Assembly (NCBI GenBank): GCA_016630955.3
Contig: CM049988.1
Coordinates: 806,001 to 870,000 of the forward strand
Reading direction: 5' to 3'
DNA from: Didymella arachidicola
Lineage: Eukaryota > Ascomycota > Dothideomycetes > Pleosporales > Didymellaceae
Length of the DNA: 64,000 nucleotides
Both the position numbers and the translations under genes were made by a program. The notes beneath the pieces were generated by a model. That model did no database searches. It worked only from the letters and a program-made list of their open reading frames with translations, and was not told the DNA's origin. Of this stretch, positions 25,244 through 35,572 are shown in pieces. Each line of letters opens with the position of its first letter. The first letter of the stretch is position 1.

Positions 25244-25958
25244 AGGGCCTCCATGTCTGCATCCAACCACTGCAGCATCGACAACACGTCTCAGAAGAAC
25301 AGCCTACGACGAACCATCCAGCAACGTCCCGCATGACCTACGATCTACTTCACGAGCGCATCTATTGGCCTGGTTTACTTCCTTTGTGTCTATACCTCAC
25401 ATTTGGTTCTACGCACGGCGTTGGGTATGGGAGCGCGAGCTGTGAGCGCTAATAGAAAGATCGACTGCATGACCGCAACATTCCGTGTTGGTCACTATCG
25501 GCATTGCACGGAGTATTACTTCAGCCTTTCTACTCGAGGCTGTACATAGTTGTTGCAATTCAATGGTTTGAAAGTTAAACATGGACCTGCTCTTGGTGCG
25601 ACGCCCTGTTGTGCGCCGAATCTTGCACACAGAAAATCGATCGTGTGACGTAATGTGCACGAGCCAATTTGTCGACACATGCATTTTGCGGCTTGCATAC
25701 GCGTTATTGTAACAATCTGTTCTTTGCGCTTTCGCCGACGCCAGAAACATCTTCCTAGGTCTCTTTGTGCTATAGACCGTAAAAACAGTGTCAAGGATCT
25801 GTGCGACGATCCCCATTTGGCTCGTTACTCAACCATCAACTTCACATCACACTCGAGATTCACTAAAGTGGCCGGTGAAGAGATTACTGAAAAGCCCACA
25901 GCTGAGCGTATCCAAGCATTTCAAGAGCGAAGCTGCGACAACCGGCCTGATAGGGGAT
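25244..25958. other. Intergenic, no separate gene
   Basis: 3' flank of the J-domain gene and 5' region of the YwbE-domain gene. The downstream gene's frame stays open upstream to 25788 without conserved content. Confidence 0.5.
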
Positions 25959-26609
25959 ATGCAACGTGGCAGAGGACGACCCAATCGACAGCGGCGCGGT
26001 GGAGGAGGAGATGGAGGAGGGGGCAATACCAACAACAACGCACCGCGCCCACCAAGACCAAGACCAGCTTATGCCTCTGTTCCCCCTATAAGAGCTATTT
26101 ATGAAGGACGCGGCGTCTCCGTCGTCCTTAAGGAGGATCAGCAGTCCGGACACCAGGTCAAAGGCATCGTTGCAGAGCTTCTAACCCGCGGTGATCATCC
26201 TCGCGGTGTCAAGGTCAGGCTGCGCGATGGTAGAGTTGGTAGAGTGCAAGGTCTTGTGCCTGAAGCTGAGGGTCTAGAGGGAGAAGGCATTGTTGGCGGA
26301 CCCGGTGCAAATCTAGGAAGAAATGGGGAAGGCGCCGCAAATGCAAGAAGAAAAGGATTGAGAGGCGGAAGAATAGAAAGAGACATCAGAGAAGATGACG
26401 AGTACCTCTACGAGAACCGAGCATCTACAAAAGACTATGGGCTCTTCGCTGCACTGGAGGAGGCCGACAAGAAGCATGAACAGAGCAGAACCGCGCCATT
26501 TTCGGGACAGCCTGTATCAGATGAGATCGCAGTCTGTCCGGTGTGTTATATATTCGAGGGTGACGAGGCATCGGTTGCGCATCACGTTGAGCAACATTTC
26601 GCCGAATGA
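25959..26609 (+). CDS. YwbE-domain (DUF2196) protein with C-terminal zinc finger
   Basis: Single-exon, 216 aa. The N-terminus is an Arg/Gly-rich, probably RNA-binding tail (RGRGRPNRQRRGGGGDGGGG). Residues about 45-100 form the YwbE-like domain, recognisable from GRGVSVVLKEDQQSGHQVKGIVAELLTRG-type blocks and the HPRGVKVRLRDGRVGRVQ motif. This small beta domain is better known from bacterial YwbE. The C-terminus carries a C-x2-C-x13-H-x4-H zinc finger (CPVCYIF...HHVEQH), resembling UBZ-type fingers. The function of this fungal architecture is unknown. I chose the ATG at 25959 because it starts the RG-rich tail; the frame extends to 25788 but looks like 5' UTR. Confidence 0.82.
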   Translation: MQRGRGRPNRQRRGGGGDGGGGNTNNNAPRPPRPRPAYASVPPIRAIYEGRGVSVVLKEDQQSGHQVKGIVAELLTRGDHPRGVKVRLRDGRVGRVQGLVPEAEGLEGEGIVGGPGANLGRNGEGAANARRKGLRGGRIERDIREDDEYLYENRASTKDYGLFAALEEADKKHEQSRTAPFSGQPVSDEIAVCPVCYIFEGDEASVAHHVEQHFAE

Positions 26610-27140
26610 CGCCTGAGCCAACATCACCAGCCTCGTTCAACTCATCAATGAGAAGGTCGCACTTTTTGACCTTTCAATTTGGAGACAGGAGGAAAGAGCA
26701 CTGTTTCCGCGACCAGCTCATTTTGCTACGGATACACATGCTTCCGTTCTGTGCGCCGCTCCAGACCATTGTGTGCTTGAAACGGCAAGGGTGCACCACC
26801 AAGCTGCGACCGTCCCGCGACTTCCACCGCATCATCTCACCAACCATCACCAAGAATACCATTCTAGCAGCCATTCTCAGCGGAGCCAAGCGAGCCAAGA
26901 CGTTCTACAATCGTTCCGCAATGCGTTTCTAAGCCCGCGCCAAGGAGACGTACCACGTCTGCGGAGCGGAAGAAGCACCTCTCAAAAGAGCTTGATCGTC
27001 ACCTGCAGTACGACTCTCCTGTCAGCTGGAACTCTATCTCTGCTTGGACTTCTTGTAATTTCTTGTGTTTATTGCTTGTCTGCCGGTCAGCTGCTCACGT
27101 TCTTGCACTCCTTCACGTCAGATTTTATCCGTTGTCCAAG
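26610..27140. other. Intergenic, no gene supported
   Basis: Promoter region of the secreted repeat protein. Open frames up to about 123 codons without motifs. Confidence 0.5.
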
Positions 27141-28216
27141 ATGAGATTTTCACACAACTTCGTTATCGCCATTTTGGCTTTTACCAGCGTCGAGGCTCTG
27201 TCAATTCCCTTGCGCAATTCGGTCGTAAGTGATCAGGTCGATAGCAAATTCGAGAAAGCGATCCGAGCTAACATTGTCTACAGAACGCAATCTCCAAGAC
27301 CTACACGCCCGCTTTGACTAAGCGAGCACTGACCGTCGGTGGTCTCACTCTTGGTGGGCCAGATGGCGGTATCAGCGGTGATGGGCTTAAGCTGGGCGGC
27401 AAGAACAATGGCACATCAACTGCAGGTGCCGGGCCAAAAGCTGGTAAGGGTGGTAAAGGTGGTAAGGGTGGTAAGGGTGGTAAGGGTGGTAAGGGTGGTA
27501 AACAGGGGGCAGGAGCGACCGCTGGTAGAAACGGAACGTCGATCGCCGAGCCCGCTGCCGCGAAGGAGAGTAAAGCACCGAAAGCTGCGGAAGGAGGTGC
27601 AACAAAAGAACCTGCTAAGGAGCCTGCCAAGGAGCCTGCTAAGGGGCCTGCTGCTGCGGAAGGAGGTGCAACAAAAGAACCTGCCAAGGAGCCTGCCAAG
27701 GAGCCTGCTAAGGGGCCTGCTGCTGCGGAAGGAGGTGCAACAAAAGAACCTGCCAAGGAGCCTGCCAAGGAGCCTGCTAAGGGGCCTGCTGCTGCGGAAG
27801 GAGGTGCAACAAAAGAACCTGCTAAGGAGCCTGCTAAGGAACCTGCTAAGGAACCTGCTGCTACGGAAGAGAGCGCGGCGGCCAAGCCTGCATCGTCCGG
27901 TGGCGAGGGCACGGAGTCTCAACCCGGGCGCGCAGAGGGTGATGCTGCTCGCGCCGAAGCGGAGGCCGAAGCTGCTGCTGCCAAGGGCGACAAGCCCGCT
28001 ACTGCTGGTGAGAAGTCGAATGGAGTGAAGGCCACAGAAGAAGCAGAGCGATTCTCTGAAGAAGCTGGTATTACATTGGGCAAAGACGGCAATGCGCAGA
28101 ACCTGGGTGGGAATCTGGGCATCACCAAGGGGAGTGATGGTTCGACAAGCGTGGGTGGCAAGAGTGGAATCAATGTTGCTGCTGATGGCACGGCTACATT
28201 GAAGGGAAATGAGTGA
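27141..28216 (+). CDS. Secreted low-complexity repeat protein
   Basis: Exons are 27141-27224 and 27284-28216 (intron 59 bp), giving 338 aa. The first exon encodes a signal peptide (MRFSHNFVIAILAFTSVEA). Shortly after the splice junction sits a dibasic Lys-Arg (ALTKR), a plausible Kex2 cut releasing a mature chain that begins ALTVGGLTLGG. A run of Gly-Lys-Gly units (9-bp repeats, about 27443-27510) and four 23-residue Ala/Glu/Pro/Lys repeats (69-bp units) follow. The C-terminal 50 residues return to Gly-rich LGKDG/SVGGK motifs resembling the mature N-terminus. No cysteines are visible, unlike typical small effectors. It could be a cell-wall-associated or matrix protein; no known family recognised. 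Confidence 0.75.
27443..27510 (+). repeat. 9-bp tandem repeat (Gly-Lys-Gly)
   Basis: About seven near-perfect GGTAAGGGT units inside the secreted repeat-protein gene, encoding a KGG run. The unit is a multiple of three, so copy-number change would keep the frame. Confidence 0.9.
27584..27859 (+). repeat. 69-bp tandem repeat, four units
   Basis: Units start at 27584, 27653, 27722 and 27791, exactly 69 bp apart. Units two and three are almost identical; the fourth has drifted (GGACCT-type changes giving KEPA instead of KGPA). Each encodes 23 residues containing TKEPAKEPAKEPAKGP, itself built of 12-bp EPAK sub-repeats. Near-identity implies recent expansion. Confidence 0.92.
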
Positions 28217-28410
28217 TTGCGACAGGCATTGGGGATTTTGTAATTGATGATCAATCGTTTCGATGATGACACAAACATTGCTCTGAGAAATCAAATGCTA
28301 GGGGACAATCCCAAGGTATTGACCACCATCCTATGCCAAAACGCCGCCGCTAAGACCAACCAGTGCTAATTACAAAACCCACACATCTCATACCAGTATT
28401 TAGCAGTACT

Positions 28411-29428
28411 TCAGTCTTCAAACCACTCTGACATCGGACTTTTCGGCTTGCCAGCAGCCTCCCACGCGGCACCCAGCAGCTTGCACCTTTCCTTGTGCGT
28501 CGTCCAAGCCTCGTGCAAGCTCTGGGCGGTCTGGTTCTCGAAGAATGTCAACATGGGCTCGTAGCCCCTTTTGCGGATAACCTTATGCTTCCACAGAGTC
28601 AGCAAGTTGGCGTCGTTCCATTCATCGACAGTACAGGGTGACGAAATCCTGGGCGTCGGTCCTCGAGCGACCTTGTCAGTGCTGGTAAGCAGTGGTGGGC
28701 CTTGAGGTGCATCCGGGAGGAGGATATCATCGATCTCATACTCGCCGTCGATGCCTGAAGAGTGGTGAGCGCTGTCGCTTGTAACAACTGTAATACGAGG
28801 CGGATGTGCAGGTACAGGTGCTGATGCTGATGCTGGAGCCGCAGCTGAATGTGACGTCAGGGTTCGTGGGGCAGGCAGTAAAAGAAGGGCATTCGAGGGA
28901 GCTGAGATCCGCTGCTGAGCTAGAAGAGCAGTTGGCGTCACCGAATACGCTGGAAGTGCATCTGGAAAGCGATGCTCTCCAGCGGCAGCTGCTGGTGGAG
29001 GCTGATCTAGGTCCTGGTGGCGACCTTGCGTGGCTGCTATTACTAACTGGACCCGCTGTGCTTCGTACTTGTCCCAGAAGTCCTGGCGGTAGGCTTGTTC
29101 CGCAACAGTAGGCGGTCGCAAGACCTTCACAAACTCATCACCCGTGTAGACTATCCTGCCTTGAGCGGCCTGGCGCCAGGACTCACTGCCGTCATGGTCG
29201 TCGAAAGGACCCGGTGCTTCGTGGGCTGTCAACGAAGATCTGCAATGTACAGGAGAGGTGCAACTTACGAACTACAAAGTCCAACGGATCTTGAGGGCCG
29301 TAGAATCTAGAGTCACGAGGCCCACGTGGAAACATGCTATCGTCCCAGATCCCTCCCACGGCCTCGGCACCAATCCATTCACCGTTGATGGCTTCTAGCT
29401 CTTCAGGGTTGTCACTGGAGGTTGACAT
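28411..29428 (-). CDS. Uncharacterised fungal protein, 324 aa
   Basis: Exons are 29428-29269 and 29225-28411 (a short 43-bp intron), giving 324 aa. The N-terminus is acidic (EELEAINGEWIGAEAVGGIWDD) and contains a DPLDFVV segment spanning the junction. The middle is Ala/Pro-rich and probably disordered. The C-terminal about 80 residues look globular and Trp-rich: TVDEWNDANLLTLWKHKVIRKRGYEPML followed by HEAWTTHKERCKLLGAAWEAAG. No signal peptide or membrane segment. I do not recognise the family. Splicing at the minor acceptor ending GTTGACAG is the only choice that joins both frames. Confidence 0.7.
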
Positions 29429-29941
29429 GTTGTTGGTTGAAGAGTTTGATTGGAGTGGAAGGAGAGGAAGATAAAGCTAGAAGACAGACCGGTTGGGTCC
29501 TCGGTGGGTGCGGTGTCTGCAGTGAAGGGATGAAAGGACTGTTCTCGCGACGTCAGACAGATGGAAAGTGAAAGATGGAGAGCAGAAGCCATGAACCTCA
29601 TTCTAATTGATCGTCCTTCGAATCAAGCACCATGCGTGATTATACGCTGGAGTAGCATGTCGGCACCACCTGGGTTAAAAGTACCTGTAGTCTGCAGCCA
29701 GCATATTTTACTGTGCGATTTGCTGACGCATTCTCTTTGCTAAGCACTCATAATATATAAAAGTCTTGTAATGAATGAATACCTTGAGACGGGTGCAAAA
29801 TTGTCCCACCTAGCAAACCATAGGTCGTTGTGATTGACTGACGTTGGTGGGTCTGGCCTTCACCTCACTCTAACGCATACTGCACTCTCGCGGCCATTTC
29901 CATTACAGAACAACAACCCTACCTTAAAATTTCGGCACGCC
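29429..29941. other. Divergent promoter region
   Basis: Between two uncharacterised genes transcribed in opposite directions. Nothing else seen. Confidence 0.55.
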
Positions 29942-30580
29942 ATGCAAGCAAACGACGGAAGCCCAGGTGGACGCGCCGCGCTCCTCCGCCTGTCGACGGA
30001 TTTGAAGCTTCACCCTATCATCGTAGCAGCCGCGCTTGAGTTCGCGTTCGACCATCAACATGCTTTCCCAGACGCCGGTCAGGCTCTTTGCTTCGGTATC
30101 GTACGTCAAGGACACAGCGCGAACATGCAGATGCTCGAGCTTCCATTGCAGACGCTACAGAAGGACTTTGGAGGTATGTGGACATCGAATGTCGCGGAAA
30201 GAGAGGGAAGTCTGATTGATGATCGAAAGGTTTCTTCGGCGCGCCAGCAGTACAGCACATGTCTGTAGGACAGTGGCTCGCCCAGCCATCCAGTCGAAGC
30301 CGTGCGCAATTGCGACGCAGTATGCAGGCTGGCTCATCAGCGGTCAACGCAATGAGACGTCCTGCTGCCTCATTTATTCCCAGTGCTGCTCTCATCGCGT
30401 CATGGCCAACGCCTCAACGCGGGGGTCCCAATGTATTGCCCAGGACTCCAAGCACTTCTGCCAATGCCCTCAGTGGACATGATCACGATGTGTCATCGAT
30501 GGTAGAGAATGCTAGGTTCGGTGAGTATTTGCAGGAACACATACCACAAACACAAGCTGACTTGGCCAGCCCAACGCTAA
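29942..30580 (+). CDS. Uncharacterised small protein, 177 aa
   Basis: Exons are 29942-30173, 30230-30520 and an 11-nt terminal exon 30570-30580. Both introns have good donors (GTATGT, GTGAGT), and the second has a classical CTGAC branch site 5 nt before the CCAG acceptor. The N-terminal about 75 residues (HPIIVAAALEFAFDHQHAFPDAGQALCFGIVRQG) look alpha-helical and globular. The rest is Ser/Pro/Arg-rich and probably disordered. Without the second splice the frame would run on to 30780, but that extension looks random. Family not recognised; existence is supported mainly by splice logic and the helical block. Confidence 0.5.
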
Positions 30581-30866
30581 GCCACGCGCATCATCACAGA
30601 GCAGAAGGTCTGTCTGAGCACAGTCCTACTGAAGTCAATACTTGCCTCGAAGCATGTGGGAAAACAGGGCTGGACACCTCTGATAGACTGCTAGCCTTGC
30701 TTGGTGATATGCTACGTTCGGCTTACTGTTCGAGGCGTCTATGGTGCCTGCTGGTTTTATCGCAAGCACGAGCTCGATAACGCTGCAGGATGTATGCAAG
30801 TGAGCAATGCAGTTTCTTATTGATTTCGGCTGCAAGTTCAGTCTTGGCCAGGCTAAATCCTCCGGG

Positions 30867-30882
30867 CGTCTGCCGGCAGACG
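30867..30882. promoter_or_regulatory. 16-bp perfect palindrome
   Basis: CGTCTGCCGGCAGACG reads identically on both strands, 1.2 kb upstream of the WSC-peroxidase ATG. Perfect palindromes of this length can be dimeric transcription-factor sites. This is inference only. Confidence 0.3.
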
Positions 30883-31701
30883 GAAGTCTGTCGGAAGGCT
30901 GCAGATTCCGAGCGCATGTGACTAGCAAGCGTGTGCGGACAGGATAATTCAGGCGCAGGCTGCGCATTCGTGACGACGGACGCATCAAGCTCTTCAGCCG
31001 CACTTGCACACCTGCTCCACTGCCACGGACGAGAGCCTGATAATGCAGCCCTCCGCCCCAAGGATTTCCAGATTGGCAGTTGAACCTAATTGGTGCTTAG
31101 GTTGATCGCGCGTGCATGTGATGCGAGCTGTCAGCTATCGACTGATTGTTGCTCAAGCACTTGTTCCCATGTCAACTTGCATCTCACTTTGCACCAGACC
31201 CCTGAACACACAATATCAACATCGGCACGACTCGGCTCGCGACTAGCGACTCATTCGTGCTGAGTGAAAACTGTGAAATGGAGGTAAGATCTCGTGTCAA
31301 CTCGTGTTCAACCGCCTCGGGCTGCGGCCTAGTGAATTAGCCTTGTTGATCTTCGCTTGCTCTACCAATCAGCGATTCCTCAATGGTAAAGACCCTGAAA
31401 TAACCTTGTTTCCCAAGGGTATCAGATGCCCGGCATCTGTGCCACTGCGAGCCGCCGCTGTTGGCTTTCTTCTCACGACACCAAGTGTCCAACCGTATCA
31501 TTGAACCTCACCATCCGGGGCCCTCTGTGGCTGTCGACTAGCATTACCATGCTTGCTCTAGCGTCGCATGCTCAATACACCTGGTCGGAACGCACAGGGA
31601 CGGCGACATCAGGCCGCCACGCGCTACGCTTTGCTACAACTACCGCAATGACAATGTAGGTTTTCCCCGCGTCGCCATTCGTGCACCGGGAACTTTTATG
31701 G

Positions 31702-31715
31702 AGATCCGCGGATCT
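31702..31715. promoter_or_regulatory. 14-bp perfect palindrome
   Basis: AGATCCGCGGATCT, about 360 bp upstream of the WSC-peroxidase ATG. Possible dimeric regulator site; untested. Confidence 0.3.
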
Positions 31716-32075
31716 GCCATGCCCTGAGGCTTGTAAGGCCCAGGCATCTGGCCGCTCTTGTGGACTGGGCTTCCTGATTCTATAACCGAGCGTAGGCTCG
31801 CCTTTCCAACATCAGGTAAGCTGTTTGCCGTAGTATCATGCTACGGGACGCTCCGACCAGCCCTCAGCCTTGTGAATTGCGGGCGTAAGAAAAGTAGGCT
31901 GGGATTCGGAGTATGCGGCACGACTGCTCGGTGGATATGAAGACCAGCTGCCGCTATCCTCTTCCTGGTTTGCACGATTCATTAACGCAGCCTACTTATT
32001 GGTGGCCTCGGCCCTCTGTCTGTTATCTCTTAATTGATCTCATCTTTCCACCAAGATACTCACAGCAGCTTCATC

Positions 32076-35000
32076 ATGTTGTGGACGACGGCGGCCTTTA
32101 GTACTTTCCTTGCGGCTGGAGTTACCGCAGTACCAACATGGCCGGCAATAACCGATGAGCTGGAGGATCTACTCTTTGTCAATTCTGGCTACCGAGCACG
32201 TGGGTTCGCGTCACCTGTTATCCCGTGTACGAACGGTGACGGCGTAGATCGGAATTCTGCTGCGGAATGGATTCGGACGGCCTTCCATGACATGGCCTCA
32301 GCTAATGCCAATCAAGGGACGGGAGGTGTAGACGGGTCGCTCCTTTACGAGTTAAACAGTGCTGAGCATGCTGGTGCTGCTTTCCGCAATACTTTAACAA
32401 GATATGCACCATTCTACTCAAGTCGTACATCACTCGCAGACCTTATCGCCGCTGGACTCTATAGCGCTGCAAGATCGTGCGGCGGGCCTGCAGTGCCTGT
32501 TCGAGGCGGGCGGATAGATGCAGGGGGTGCAGGACCAAGCGCTCAAGTTCCTGATGCATCGAATGCAATTGGAATCTTCAGAAATCAGTTTACTCGCATG
32601 GGCATCGCTGGCGTCAATAACACCGAGATGATTCAGCTCGTTGCGTGTGGACACACTTTAGGAGGCGTTCACGCTGCGGAGCAGCCGCTGATAATCGACT
32701 CTGGAAAGTATCCCAATGACTATGCCCATTTCGACACTTCGTCTGCGACTTTCGATAACAAGATTGCCACCGAGTTTCTATCCGGGAATACAGAAAATCC
32801 CATGGTATTCGGCAAAGCTTACAGAGCGGATAACAGAGGCAGAGACTCTGACCGGAGGATTTACAACTCTGACGGCAACTACACCATGCAAGCCATGCAG
32901 GATCCTCAGACGTTCAACAGCATGTGCAAAGCCGTATTCCAGAAGATGATCGAGACTGTCCCTAAGACTGTTACGCTCACCGACGTGATCACGCCTTACG
33001 ATGTCAAGCCGTACGACGTTCAATTGAGCCTACTTGATGGTGGTGCATCATTGGGGTTCACTGGAGAGATCAGAGTCAGAACAAACTCAGGCTCAATCAG
33101 CAAGGTTCAGCTCATCTACAAGGACCGGACTGGCGCTTCAACATCTACGCCCATCGATACCTCAGTGAAAGGGACTGCATCTGGATTTGACGACACCTTT
33201 GCGTTCTACGGGTTCTCCGCAAATTTGTCGGCGGAAACGTCAATATCATCATTCAGCATTGTGGTCACTTCAGGTGGGTCAAGTCAGACCTTCACCAACA
33301 ACGACAACGGCTACATTGTGAACGATGCCGTTATCTTTCAAAGCCCTCAGAGCTGTGCAGATGGCTCCGGAAAGCTCACCATCGCTGCGGCCATTCGGGG
33401 CGACGACGTCCCGAGTGTGCAGGTAGTTGCCAAAGTGCCACGCGCGAGTCCTACCCCAGTCGCAAGTTTATCAACAGCAACCGCAGCCATGGCATCCCCT
33501 ACAAGCGTTGGATACTACAAGCTCTACTCTGCCGATCTGTCTGGCTCTTCGGCCAATGCAGCGATGTTCGGAGTTTTCGCGGGCACTGGATCTGACAATT
33601 TCAAGACTGTCAGTAACCTCGCAACAACGTGCAAGCCTTTCATCACAGCAGCTCCAGCCCCCAGTTCATCATCAACTTCTACTTCTCCATCGACTCCGAC
33701 TCCTTCGAACCCGACTACTTCGATTGCATCAACTCCTACTTCATCCGCTGGCGCTGCTCCAAGCTCATCCTCGAGTTCTTCATCAAGTTCTTCATCGTCG
33801 GCGCCGACCCCAAGTACATCGTCAATTCCGCTCAACTACCAGGGCTGCTTTACTGAGCCATCTAGTGCCCGTGCTCTGTCACCGGCAGAGTTGAAGAATG
33901 ACGACATGACAGTCGAGAGCTGTGCCACTTTCTGCAACCCGTATCAATTTTTTGGACTGGAGTATGGTCGCGAGTGCTACTGTGGCAACAAACTAAACAC
34001 AAAGAGTGGTTCTACGAGCGCCTCAGATTGCGACATGCCTTGCAAAGGCGATTCCACTCAAACGTGTGGCAGTGGCCAAAGGTTGAGCTTGTACAAGACT
34101 GTCGGCTGGTCACCTCCAGTCAACGAAGCGATCGATGGATACGAATACTTCGGATGCTACGGTGAGCTGCAATCAGGTCGTACATTGTCAGACGACGGTA
34201 CGAGTAGCGGTACCATGACGGCGCAGCAATGTTCTGCTTACTGCAAAGGGTCTGTTTTCTTCGGCTTGGAAAATGGAAACGAGTGCCGTAAGTTATGCAA
34301 CCCTCTTCTGCAAGCATGAGGGACTAACGCAAACCAGACTGCGGCTCGAAGCTCAATGATGGAAGTGCGCCGCAGCCCGAGGGCGATTGCTCGCTGCTGT
34401 GCCCAGGCAACTTGAAGACCCTTTGTGGCGCAGGCGATCGCCTGAACGTGTACAAGAACAAGACTCCACCAACATCGACAAGCGCCGCTCCGACACCAGC
34501 ACCTACATCCAGCAAGCCCTCTATATCTGGATATACATACACTGGTTGCATTGTCGACACTCTGAACCCACGCCCACTCAGTGCCAAGATGACATCCTCA
34601 TCAGACAACAGCTACGAATCCTGCGCAGAGTTCTGCTCTGGCTATCCTTACTTCGGCGTCGAATACAGCAACGAATGCTACTGCTCCTGGGTTCTCCCCA
34701 CAGCTCCGGCACCCGAGGCTAAGGCAGATACAGACTGTAACATGCCGTGTGCCGGAACCTCAACGCAGTTTTGCGGTGGACCCAACCGCATGACAGTCTT
34801 CAAGTCCAATGCCAACATCGCCGTACCAAGCAATCCTACCATTGCCGACTACGGCTACAAGGGCTGCTACACTGATGACGTGTACAACCGCGTCCTCACC
34901 ACCTCAAAGCCTGGCGACGACAGCATGACCGTGCAGAAGTGTGCGAGCGCGTGTGCTGGCAGCCACTACTTTGGAACGCAGTACGGAAGGGAGTGCTACT

Positions 35001-35179
35001 GCGGCGACAGCTTTGCAGGAGATACAAAAATCGTTGATCAAGGCGAGTGCTCGATGAAGTGTGGAGGTGACGGAGCACAATTCTGCGGCGCCTGGGCTCG
35101 ATTGAGTCTGTATGAAAGCATGGAGCATGTGGATAGCACGGCAAGTGGAGAGACGCCGATGGATCCTAGCTTCCGCTGA
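32076..35179 (+). CDS. Secreted peroxidase with four WSC domains
   Basis: Exons are 32076-34287 and 34338-35179 (intron 50 bp), giving 1,017 aa. A signal peptide (MLWTTAAFSTFLAAGVTAVP) is followed by a class II-like heme peroxidase domain: distal Arg67 and His71 in RTAFHDM, proximal His193 in LVACGHTLGG. A beta-rich region comes next (about 300-480), then a Ser/Thr/Pro linker with a long Ser run (about 530-585). Four Cys-rich WSC domains start near residues 588, 688, 805 and 909, each with a YxGC...FFGLE/YFG..YG.ECYCG pattern. WSC domains bind wall glycans, so the enzyme is probably wall- or glycan-anchored oxidative machinery. The intron falls inside WSC2 and splicing restores its ECHCGS block. 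The TTG-initiated in-frame codons upstream are ignored. Heme activity is inferred. Confidence 0.9.
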
Positions 35180-35572
35180 GAAAGAAATTGTTCTTAGATG
35201 GATCTTTTCGATGTACCCCGATTGTCGCTCCTTAATAATCCAACCTTAATCGTTCTCTCTCCATTCGCAGGACACTTTGCAAGCACATGAGGTGAACCTC
35301 ATGATCGAGCCTCTGGTATAGCGATGCTTCCAACTTTTCTGACGAAGTTCACATCTTGATCATGGTCAGGAATGGCCGAATGGGCACTCAATCGCTCACT
35401 AACCTGGCGTGTGCATCAGCCTCAACCCTACTATCAACCTGACCAACGATGGCGTTATGCACCACTGAGCGTTCCTGAAGAGCAAGACCACGATCCTTTC
35501 AGCACACAAATCACGAGCAGGAGATGAGCTAGAAGTGATAGAGCCGTGACCCGATCCAAGTTGTCATTATAT
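35180..35572. other. Intergenic between convergent peroxidases
   Basis: Shared 3' region of the two tail-to-tail peroxidase genes; no coding content seen. Confidence 0.6.

Larger units (their letters stand above)
30581..32075. other. 1.5-kb upstream region of the WSC peroxidase
   Basis: No gene supported. It contains two perfect palindromes (30867-30882 and 31702-31715) with CCGG/CGCG cores, listed separately. Confidence 0.5.

Noticed and set aside
24530..25270. 246-codon minus-strand frame over the J-domain gene
   Set aside because: Antisense shadow of Gly-rich and high-bias codons; the plus strand carries clear TPR and J-domain motifs.
27301..28294. Long minus-strand frames of 203 and 292 codons over the repeat protein
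   Set aside because: They arise because the 69-bp and 9-bp repeats keep all frames open; the plus strand has the signal peptide and spliced start.
30581..30780. Read-through C-terminus of the 177-aa protein
   Set aside because: A canonical donor, branch site and acceptor define an intron; the extension looks random.
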